DNA of 64,000 nucleotides from Paracentrotus lividus (lineage: Eukaryota > Echinodermata > Echinoidea > Camarodonta > Echinidae). Position 1 is the stretch's first letter, and each line of letters begins with the position of its first letter. The notes beneath the pieces are model-generated. The model searched no databases, was not told where the DNA came from, and saw only the letters and a list, made by a program, of their open reading frames with translations. The stretch is taken from NCBI GenBank assembly GCA_940671915.1, contig CALNVZ010003432.1, forward strand, positions 8,886,787-8,950,786. Reading direction: 5' to 3'. Shown one piece after another: positions 43,201 to 55,200 of this stretch. The translations under genes were made by a program, and so were the position numbers.

Positions 43201-46200
43201 TCCTTTGACATCAAGCCAAGTTTGGCTTCTTTTATGTTGGTCGTCTTTGATTGTTGGTTTGTTATGGGCTACAAGCTAGTATGTTGTTCATCTATTTATG
43301 AAGCTTGTGTGTCAGATTTAGTTTGCTTCACAGACTTCCCCTGACATTCCAAATTTCCTGTAGCAACAAAAAGGGAAACCGACCAGTGGATCCCCTTGTC
43401 ATTTATGGAAGTATCTTACTTGCTGGATTTGAGACTAGTTTGGACAGGTTTAAGATGGATATGAGATGGTTTTGAGAGAGTCTCAGAGACGTCTCCCGAG
43501 TCTCTGTGACGTCTCATGAGTCATGGGAAAATCAAACATAAATTTTTTCTTTCCTTCACGGAGACATCTCTGCGATAGAAATATTTATCAAAGACGTCTC
43601 TGAAAGTCAGAGTCGCAGAGAGGTCTCCGCAAAGTGAGATAAAATGTACCACCTTTAGCTTGAGAGTATTGTTCTTCAGGGGGGCATTTCATCAAAGGAC
43701 TTGTCGGACGTTTTATCCGACAAACTGTTATAAGCTACTGAAATGCTTGCATCTGATTGGCTGAGAGCTAATTTGTCGGATAAAATGTCTGACAAGTCCT
43801 TTCATGAAATGCCCTCCCGGTTTGCTAGAAACTAAGACCTGTATTCACAAAGGTGGCCTGAAGTTAAGCCTAGCTTAAATCTGTGGTTTAAGTATGGCCA
43901 GCAAAATGGGACACAATCTCGAAAAGTAGATGTTTGATTTATCCGAATATTTGGTAGTGAAACCATTTTAACTGCTTGGGAATGATACGTACAAAAGTTT
44001 TCCTTACAATTAAAACACAATTCCAGAATTTTGTAAACTCCTAAGGAACATGCAGCATAGACAAATTGTGTCCCATTTCGCTAGCCATACTTAAACCTCA
44101 GATTTAAGCTAGGCTTAACTTTAGACCACCTATGAGAATACAGGCCAATGTTGTAGATTTTGGATTTTTTTTTCATAGGTCATACAATTAAAATTTATTT
44201 ATAGACATGGAATGATGCATTGAAGAAAATGATATTGCATTCTAGTTTTAACCATTATGGTTATTTTTTAAAAGAATGAAACAAAACTTGCACTGATTTT
44301 TCAAAGCTATATAGACTGCAACTACCAAAGATTTTTGTCAGAAAATGTACAAACCTGAGTATCAAAGATGATGGCAATATTGTATTTAAACAGTCAGAAG
44401 TAATAATGAGAGAGAGAGAGAGAGAGCAGAGTAATATTTGTTCTAAAAAATAAGTTGTCATGGCAAATCATAACTGACTGAGGGCCTCAATGTACCAACC
44501 TTACTCTGGCTTGTTGGGTAGATCAAAGCTCATTCTTAAAAAAAAGTTGTTGTCAGTGGAAGGATCTCTATATCATTAGTGACCATAACCTAATCAAATT
44601 TCATATCTTTCTCATTGATTTTCTGATTTTGTTGATAATTATTTACTTTCTTTAAATCTAAAAGTCTCAGAAGAAGGAATTATCATTTCCTTTCCCCTTT
44701 TTTCTATTTAGCAACCTGTCAACACATTTGCAACATTTTATAAATATTTACGAGAAGGTAGGCAGCCATGAGTCAATCCATCATCATAACATTGTCCTTC
44801 AAATCCTTTCTTTATCCAAGCCAAGATGCAATTGGAACATTTTTTAAAATTATGTTGCCGTGGAGATAGATTTGTCAAAATTCACAAGTGACGTGCATTT
44901 CTAGAGATGAATATTTTATTGCCAAGGTCATTCCAATCACATATTTTCTCATACTTTTTTATAATTGTCGACTTTTGCGACAGAGTGGCACATTAAAGTA
45001 TATCAGTAAGACAAAAAATATCACTTTTTGAAGATTATTATGAAAGCTAAACTATACTTTCAGATTATGGAGCAGTGTACATGTACCTATGACCTCAATT
45101 ATGTGATAATTATAAAATTGCAAATTGCATTCCCAAACTTTTTGTGAGAGATACTACTTGCTGATGTGCATAAAGGTGCCTGAATATGAGATGTAGATTT
45201 CCAGGTTCCTAACTTCAGGGGTTTATTGACTGGATGTTGTGTTTTGAGAGTGCAATATAGCTGAAAGTGTGAACATGCTCATGTGATGGAGGAAAATAAA
45301 ATGTGTGTTGGAGAATGCAATATAGCTTACAGTGCAAACAGTGTGTTATGAATGTGATATGATTTGAAAATGATATAAGACTGTGGTGTAAATATGTGAT
45401 GGCTTCTCTCTGTTATCTCTGTTCCACAAAGTCTTTCTTGTAACAATGACACTGATATCAATATTAGGGTTATGGAACATGATCTCTCCTAAATCTAGAT
45501 TTCTAATTTGCTACTCTTCTTGATTTTTTACTTAATGTATATTACTGAGTGTTGTGTTTTGAAAATTTTCAATTTCACCAAAAGTGTGAACAGGCTGGTA
45601 TGCAGGGAATAATTTTCATTGCAATTTTTAAAGCAGTTTTGTATGATTGCTACACAAATTTCTTATTTGTAGCAACTTTTTACGTAGGACTGTACATCCT
45701 TTGTTGCAAGTACTTCCCTATCAACCAAAACTGCTAATCAAATTTGAGATTAAAATTATTTCCTGTGTATGAATATTTAGAATGGAATATTTTGGTGAAT
45801 TCAAGTTAGCTAATAGTGTGAACAGACTTGTATCAATGCAAGAAGTAAGGAATATCAGATTTGGAGAGGATGTAAATGGAGTATATTGGCATGGAAACCA
45901 ATACACCCCTTAGATATATTGATTTCTGCTTTTCATCTTCTCTGTAATGGTAGCTTCACTTTCATCTAGTTCTCTTTGAATATGTGTTAAAGATAGTTCC
46001 ACAGGCTATCTGATATAGAGCCTGGAAACTGTGTCTCAAACAGGATACAGTTCAAGGGAGATATCTTTTTCTTTTCTTTTTTATTTGGGTCATAAACTAG
46101 TTTCCTATTCTCCTGTTTGCTACTAAAACCTAGGCAATTCTAAGTACAGAAGGTTCCATGGTCATGTATGATGTGGTGGTGGTTTGATACTGATTTGAAA

Positions 46201-49200
46201 ACATGTATATTTATGAATTCAATAAAATTATAGATGTTATACATGTATAAATTGATCATGAATTTTATGATGCAAATACAAAGATATACAATCTTAGAAT
46301 CTCTGTGTTTAAAAACAGCTTCTGAAGTAGATTTTATTTTGTAATCATTTTAACCTAGATTTAATATGAAAAGAAAAACAATTTTTAGGATATATTTGTC
46401 CGTATTTATGTTTTAAATAAAAATAATGTGCTAATAAAGAGACTATGTTTACGTGCAATTCTGAATTTGATTGTAAAATTCTTATGTTCCATGATAGTAA
46501 CCTACACTTACATGAAGCTAATGATCTTTTTTAAAATCATCTACGTAATATTTCAAAGGGGTCAGGATGACTAAATGCATGAATGTTTGATTTATCAATG
46601 CAAATTCTTGGTATAATCGATCCAAAAGATGTATATGTTTGTCTTATGAGGAGATTAAAGCGTACTTTATCAACAAAGATGTTTCATTTACCATTACAGG
46701 GGCCTGGTATATTTGAGCCGAAAGACACAGAGATCATGTCAAGTATCGCCAACCAGCTCTTCTTCGCTCGCAAGTTTGACAGTAGCCCGGACAACCCAGT
46801 GAGATTGTTTGCTCTTAACCAGGTTTCAGGGCAGTACTACGAGTTCCTGAGGAAGAACTTCATCTCCGAGGAGATGTTAAGGTAAATAGGATAATGGTGT
46901 CGGTTTTGATGATTAGTGCATTATTTCTTATTTAATGTTGTTGATGATGATGGTGATGGTGATGACGATGTTGGTGGTTGTACTTCTAATGATGCTCGTG
47001 CTGATGGTCATGATGATCATGATGATGGTGGTGGTTGTGATTATGATGATGGAGATGATTATGATTATAATGGTGGTGTTGTTGATGATGTTGGTAGAAG
47101 TTGGTGATGGTGATTATTATGGTGGTGAGAAGGAGATGTATGGATGGTTGTGATGGTGATGATGATGGTGGTGGTAATTATAATGATTGAGAATAGTATG
47201 ATTATGATGGTGGTGTTGTTGATGATGTTGGCAGTGATGGTGAAATTTGTTATGAAAATGACAATGATGTTGATGGTAGTGGTAATGATACATGTAGTGG
47301 TGATGATAATGATTATTGTGATTATAATGATGATGATGGTGGTGGAAGTGATGATGATTATGATATGGAGGCAGAAAAAAGGCAATTATGATATAAATGA
47401 AACTAATGATTATCATTAATCTAACAATAAATGGATAGACTTCATCTATCAAGCAAAACCATTTCAGTCATTCACACTAAATTCCCCAACATGTTTCTCA
47501 ATCTACCACCGAAATCAATACCACTCAACATTCTTTCCCTCTTACTCAACCAGACAACTGATCAAGCTAGCCCTCCAGACAGAATACGGGGACAACTGGG
47601 AGGAAGAGGTGCAGGTGACCGAGGTTCTCAAGCTCCGGGCGCTACCAATGCTCCTACCAATAGATCCTTGCTGTATGCCAGTCTACCACACCAAGCATCA
47701 GATGTTCAAGGACACCCGATACTGGATCGACTTCCTTGTGGTACGTTGTGATTTGGATCATGGTATCAGTAGCAGATCTAGCTTTGGCTCTGAGAAAGGA
47801 TTTTATTGGCCCATGTAGTTAGGATCATGGTAGCATCAGTAACAGATCCAGCTTTGGCTCTGAGAAAGGATTTTATTGGCCCATGTAGTTAGGATCATGG
47901 TAGCATCAGTAACAGATCCAGCTTTGCCTCTGAGAAAGGATTTTATTGGCCCATGCATCCATTTATCAACACATGTGGTTAGGATCATGGTACATTGTAG
48001 CATCAGTAGCAGATGCTGCTTCGGCTCTGACAAAGGATTTTATCAGCCCATGCATAAGCATGATAGAGCCGTTTTTATCCCCGGACACACAATTTGAGCC
48101 GATAAAATTGTTTGTCAGAGCGGATGCTGGATCACTATTCAAAGTGAGTGTGGGTCAAATGCCTTAAACCAACTGGAAATAATGAGCATTTGATACTTTA
48201 TAGACCAAAAATGGCCTCTAACTTCAGCCATTAGATCAAATGAAAGTAGAGGGCTATTGAGCCTTACGTTTGTGGATAATGGACATACTATTGAATGTTT
48301 GATAGAAATGAAAACAGACCAAATTGGAATCAGACCTAGTAGAACAAATCCACCATTGCAGTGACAGTTCCCCCCCCCCCTTTTTTTTGTTACAAACAAG
48401 AAAATGTCATTCATAATCGGGAGCTGAATGTCAAATTATTTTACCTCCCACAGTGCAGCAAAGTGCCACTAGGATATCAAAGGACATTGCATTAATGTGT
48501 CACATTTTTGCGAATGATGGAAAAACTAGACACTCATAATAGACTTTAACTGATCCAATCTTCATATATGACTACAAACAGCTGTGCTGTCGCAGTGGTG
48601 ATTGGGTGTATTTAGTTTGTTATGGAGCAATCTGAGAATGTGTTATTCTGTTAGGTGCTAGGGTATGGGGTAAGGTTGTTTTCCTGTAGAGTGGTAATGT
48701 GTTTTGGTGCAGAGGATAGGTGCCCTGCGAAACCCAAAAAGGTTGTGGTTTCAATTCATGTAAAGGTGACCTTAAAAATTCATGTGAAATGACCTCCAAA
48801 ATGTGGACGTAATGAGTACAGGGGGGCATTTCATCAAAGGACTTGTCAGACATTTTATCCGACAAATTCGCTCTCAGCCAATCAGATGCAAGCATTTCAG
48901 TAGCTTATAACAGTTTGTCGGATAAAACATCCGACAAGTCCTTTGATGAAATGCCCCCCTGATGTCCATGTAGGGACAGAGAGTTATGGTACAGTGGTTA
49001 GGTGCCCTTCAGAAAAAGAAAAGTTGGGGTTTCAAAAAATAATGATAATAATAGTAAGTTACGATTTATATTAAGTAATATCAAGATGTATTTATGATTT
49101 ATGAAATTACCCTATTGCACAAGAGGTGAATGTAGTAATTATTGATAACAATGTAGGGACAGAGAGTAGTGGTATAGTGCTTAAGGTACCCTTCAGAATC

Positions 49201-52200
49201 CAAAATATTGTGGGTTCAAAGCCAAATTGGGGGAATTTGTGAATGAATGATTTCACAATTTTTGTGATGCTTTCATTCTTATGAATAGCCTTAGGCCTAC
49301 ACATGTATATTGAAATGGAAACTTTCATAAGGACAGACTCACAAAATTTGTGAAAACAATATCACTGCGAAAATAACCATTCACATGTATGCAGTATTCA
49401 ATGCAAACATGTTTCCTTTCATATTCAACATACATTAAATATGATGGTAGCCATTTGACAAAGAATTTTATTTTCAATTTCATACATTTCTCGCTATAAT
49501 TTTTGCTTTTATTCTCAGGCCGAAACAAGATCAGGGGAAGGCAGGGCTCTGCGGACATCTTTTGTAAGTATTCAAAAGAATTGTTAGAATAATAAAAAGG
49601 AAATTCAACCCTAACAACTAGTTGAATGTCTGAAAACAGACAAATGAGAGTGGCAGTACTTATATTCAAGAGACTTAGATTTGGTGAGGATGGAATTTGT
49701 GACAAATTTTCTAAAAGCAACAATTATTCTGCTCATTCTCAATTTTTTAGAAATTGCAATTGACTCATTTTGATTGGAATGCTTATAAAGATATAAAGAT
49801 GACCTTTTCCAGTAAGCTTTCATTTAGATCATCCTGCTATAAAACTTGGATTTCCCTTTAAAAGAGATGATAGGAAAATTTTCTCCTAGCTAACAGCTTT
49901 TAAACCTATCTAAATAATTCTTACAAAATTCTTATTTATGTAGATTGCTTTTGGATCAGAGATATAAGAAGAAAAAAAAATTCTATTTGACTGATGTATT
50001 TCTTCATTCAATTTTATTCACGCATTATCAAAACAGAACCCCGATACACAAGATACGTGAATTTCCCTTGTTCTACTGTGCTTTAATAAAATATATACAT
50101 CCAGATTGTAAATTCATCCCATTTAGAGATTACCGGTAATACATTGCTTTAGTCATGATTAGATTGCATGAAACATAGTGTGAATGCACAACCAGGCTGG
50201 GACTTGTATTCCATCCAGAAGAAAGTGTGTGTATGGTAGAGGTACCTTAGTCCACGCAGTACATTAGTCCACGCACCCTCTAATACGCGCGATGCGACGC
50301 GGTATGTGCGCCCAATTTCTTGAACAGTCGAGAAAACAACAAGCCTATCAGAGATATCACAAAAACTTTGAAGAAAAATAATTGGTTTCTTGTATTTTTA
50401 TGATTTCATGAAATCATCAAAAATAAACTTTATTGAGACGGGAAATGAAAATTTACATTCATTTACTGTATGTGCGTGGACTAATGTACCGTTCAGTTTT
50501 GCCAAAGCAAAATTGACACCGTCACGAAATCGACTCGGCTTGCGCATACGCCAAATATTTCAGTCAAAGTTTTCTCTATAAATGCTCTTTGGAATATTAT
50601 ACATTTGATAGAAATAATATTTTTTGATAAAAACATTGAATTATTTGACTTTTTAGCAGTTGAAAACAAAGTGCGTGGACTAAGGTACCTCCATCATACT
50701 CATTAAGATATTTGGTAATCACAATACAGGTGTTTAACCTCATGACCTTCAGTTAGGTGCCATGTTTAAAAACTTTTTTGAGTACTTTTGTAGTCCTCCA
50801 TTTTTCCTTTAAAGCTTTCCAAAAGAATTTCTATGAATTTTGCATTCTATAAGAAATATATGACATTTGATGAAAGAAAAGTAACATATTATTTCTTCTT
50901 TTTTTAATTTTATTTGTGAATACAGATACCTCAAAGTAGACACCAGTGTTTCACCAGGGGGCAGATCAAAGGGCTTTACCTGACTACAAAACATGCCAAA
51001 GACAAGTAAGTTTAACTAATAACCATAGGATCTGTCCTGCATGAAACAGAACAGTCCATTTGTTATTCAGGTGCTTTTATATGGAACGATCTTCCAAATG
51101 ATATTAGAGAATTTTAATCACCGAAAACTTTTAGATTAGCAATAAAGACAATTCTTCTTGCAGAGTATATTCATATCTAATTAATTTCATATGTAAATAA
51201 TGTAAATGTAAAAATATAATATAATAATTTTGTTTTAATATGAAGTATGTACATTATGTTCGACTAGATGTGAACGTATATGCACAGCAATGAAACTGGA
51301 CGGGCCAACCTTGATTAGCTTTAGCTATTTGTTGGCTCCATTTACCAAATGCATATTTATATTGAATACTGTTTATGTATATTTTGCAATATACAATACA
51401 ATTCAAACAAATCTCGCTCAGCTCTCCTATCCCCAACGTGAGACCAATGACAGGATGGTCTTATGACATCAACTTGAAGAAATGTTACCAGCAAGTGGGG
51501 GGAGGGGCGACGTGTTTCAGTAAGACATTCATAAAGTTGTAAATGACTTCTCGAATGACTGGAACCTATTCTTGTGGCATCTTGGCCCCCAAGATGGTAA
51601 GCCCAAAAATGGGTTCCAAGAATAGGCCCCTGAGATGGTAATCATCTTGTCACGTTTCCGCATGGCTTTACGACGCCTATCTTTGTTGACCCCCGCCCCC
51701 CGCCCAAGAATGTCAGTAAATATTAATACAATGATCATTAATAAATTTTACTAGTTCATGTCTTAATAAGTTACACTCTCTCTGTCTTGGTCTTACCAGA
51801 AAAACTCAGGTTCAGCCAAGCTCTCCCATTCCCACCGAGAGCGCAGGAGGCTCCACGCTCTATCTTGCTTCTTACATCAATCTCAATGAAGACATGTTGC
51901 CAGCTCCTGAATGCAACGAGGTCGATAATCTGCCTGGTATGTGTCTTTAAAAAATCATTGTAGTAGTCTAAAGCTCTCTGGAAGGGCATTCGGATGTTGA
52001 TAGATAGGTCTTGCAGAACTTTTTTCTTCTGAAAGCTTTTTATCCTTTCCTACGTCACCATAATTCAATTTTGAAGAAAAATAAAAATCGTCTTTGATTG
52101 AGCTTCATGAATACGATGTGTCAATCTCCAAGGTTTCACTTTTGTTGTGGATGCCCGAAACTGCACGCTTCTACTACAAGGTCAAGGAGATTGTTGGCTG

Positions 52201-55200
52201 GATCCCTCGCCAATATCAATATTTGTTCAGGCTTTATGAATGTATCCCCTCCAGGCTAGTCTATCAGGCATAACAGCCTTGAGTTCTTCAATACTTTTTA
52301 AATATGCAAATTTATAACCATGCTTTCTTTATTATTCGTGTTTTTGAATGGGTCAAATTCAAGAACCTGTGAATATGTGAAAATTAATGACGTAAAAATT
52401 AGAGCAAGTATAGTAGTTGACTTGCAGAAGGAATTGAATATCACTATTATTTTTACATAATTAAACTTTTTAGATGATAGCTACGATGGCAGATCTCCAG
52501 ATAGCTTCTCCTTCACGACGTTCGGTAATGAGAAGACGGCTGAGAATCATGCAGTCCATTTCAACGCCAGTCTCATCAACCCAGAGGGTGAAGTCAGGTG
52601 TTTTATCGATGTCATCATCACCTTCAAGAAAGCACACCCCTCCGTCCAAAAAGTGAGTGAGAAGCTTTGAAGGAAAGTCAGTGGAAGTTTGATGGACCAA
52701 CCTCAGATTTGAAAGAAAAACAAAAATAGCAATATAATGTATATGTTGATAAGTGCATATATAATTATACAAATAATAATGTTCATAATCCTTTATCAAT
52801 GTCATCATCATCTTTAAGAAAGTCCATACCTCTCTTCAGAAATTGAGTGAGAATATAATATTATTACATTGTTATTCCCTTCCTTACAGTCTGATACCAT
52901 CCGTTTCATCAGCAACCTGATGTGTGGTAACACGGAGCCTGGGCTTTGGACCCTGGTCCTGTTTCAAGAAGGGGTCCAAGAACCTATATAATCATTATTT
53001 CATTTTCATTCTCTTCCTTTCAGTCTGATACCGTCCGTTTCATCAACACCCTGATGTGTGGTAACATGGAGCCAGGGCTTTGGACCCTGGTCCTGTTTGA
53101 GTTCGGGGTCCAAGAACCTATATAATCATTATTTCATTTTCGTTCCCTTCCTTTCAGTCTGATACCGTCCGTTTCATCAACACACTGATGTGTGGAAACA
53201 TGGAGCCTGGGCTTTGGACCTTGGTCCTTTTTGAGCGAGGGGTCCGGGAGCCATTCCCCTACACCATCCAGATCTTCCTCACACCAGACAGACCAAGGGG
53301 CTGGCTTGACTTCACCGCTCATGGTAAGATCATTTTTGCTTACATTTTTCATGTTGTTGAAATAATTTCTTTAAAAAGTCGAATACAATAGCCAATTAGG
53401 TTACAAAAATTAAGGAATAAAGAAACAAACCAGAAGTACTTGCAAAAACATAATACTGATTTTAGATCTGTGTTATAACAATCAGTGTGTACAGAAAATC
53501 GTTGAATTTGAAGTAAACTCTTCCTGAAGAAGAAAGGCTGGTAGAAAATCAGTCAAAATGTGATGAAAGTAGAGCTGCCAACCATTCTGAAAATATTTGT
53601 TTCTGTTAAAACGATCTCAGATGCAGTATGTAAAATGGTAATGAAAATTTACATTTTGTTGCTTTTGAAAGTCAGGAAATTTTGAAAATATGTAAGTGTA
53701 AAAAACCCAAATAACTTGCGATTAGTATTGACTCAACTTATTATGAGACGGTGCCTAGGTCCTATTGCCCATAAAACCAAATAGCAGGTTCGCATGATTA
53801 TGCACATATTCACTGAATTATACTTCTTACACAATAGGTGATGAACTGCACAATCTGTGGGCCGTGGAACAGATCCGGGAGCTAGGAGAGGAGGAGTACC
53901 CCTTCCTTGCCCACAAGCTCTCATCCCATCCCAGGCAACCATGGCAACAGCAGGAGGAAGAACAGGCAAACCGTGCCATGGAGGAGGATGGAGATGAAGA
54001 AGAAGATGAGGATGAGGAGGAGGATGAGGAGTACGTTGAGGAGACGGCCATCAAGAAAGACGGAAGGGTGGACCCTGGAGGTGGCGAGGACAAGCAGAGC
54101 TTCCGCGATGAGGATGACAAAGTGGAAGATGACAGCAGTAGCGACACCAAACACGAGCGCATCAACGGCCATCTTCGGGTGGACCCCAACCGACTGAAGT
54201 TGGAGGCCCATCGAAAGCTGCCTATACTGAGGGGCGAGGAGAGGGACACAGGGGTGCATAACATGGACCGTCTTAAGCGAGAAGAGACGGGGAGGGAGTT
54301 CAGGGACACCCTTAGGCTCAGCGGTAACAGGAGAGAGGATGGAGGATTTAGAAAGGTCAAGGGTCATAACGATGGTGGTCTCAATGCGGCTCAGATAAAG
54401 GATGAAAGCCTACCCACATGGCTGTAAGTCCCTTATTTGTCATCTTGAGTATGTGCCAAGCAGAAGGGCGCAAATACAAGATTTGTTCAAATTATTGTTA
54501 GCAATAGTTTTTCAATGACATAGAGGATTGGAAGATGTTCTTTATGAGATATTGCATTATGAATAATGCTACTGCTGGGTTTGTGAATTGTATCATGACA
54601 AATTTCAATCATCTATCATTTTATCACATCACAAAATTGAATACTCCAGTAGTACATGAAAGTTCAATATTGCATTTGCACACTTCTGCTGGGTACACAA
54701 TGATTTTTTATGATTTATTTCATTTTTTCTCCATATTTATTTAATATGATACTAATCTTATTCCCTAACCTGTAGCTAGCAATCCTCGAAAACTAACCAA
54801 ATTTACTAACTAAGAAGTGTGAATGTACTCTTTTTATGATTTTACAGCGTGCCCTATATATCCAATGTGCTTCAATTTCTCATATCCATAACACAACTGA
54901 ATATCAATGATATTTGCCACACCTTCGAAGACGGATCATTTGTGAAGATAAGTGCCTTTGATGTATTTGGGGAAGCTTTCTTCTCTTTCGCTTTCAAATG
55001 ATCGTGTCTATTTCAAAGGTGTTGGCTCTCTCGACTATGTACTATTTCCTTAGTGGCCTTAGATTGCATGTCCTATTTATTCAAACTAATCATAATTATT
55101 TTTATATTTTTATGCCTCCGCCACCGAAGGTGGTGCCGGAGGCATCATGTTTTCGGGTTGTCCGTCCGTACGTCCCGTTCGCTCGTTATCGCGATATCTC

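Larger units (their letters stand above)
21972..46699 (+). other. Intron D-E, 24.7 kb
   Basis: Holds GA-rich repeats (22062-22650), a minus-strand LINE (22694-27200), a GTCTAA-motif fold-back (28480-28890), a DIRS retrotransposon (30119-36943), a SINE remnant (38440-38640), a purine-rich degenerate repeat (39110-39930) and two MITEs (43678-44146). In 27200-28480, 28890-30118, 36944-38440 and 39960-43670 I see only AT-rich sequence without supported features. Loose repeats of a GTGTGAACA motif occur at 45230-45840. Confidence 0.75.
47741..49518 (+). other. Intron F-G, 1.8 kb
   Basis: Contains a 4-unit tandem repeat (47755-48060), a family 2 MITE (48821-48960) and two tRNA-like segments (48965-49040 and 49155-49235). 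The remainder shows nothing recognisable. Confidence 0.65.

Noticed and set aside
46916-47452. Long open frames on both strands, including His-rich and Asp/Gly-rich peptides
   Set aside because: They all come from the imperfect GAT/GGT repeat between exons E and F.
53827-54367. Ser-rich and Leu-rich minus-strand frames
   Set aside because: Shadows of the acidic exon L; the + strand frame is joined by splice sites and phase.
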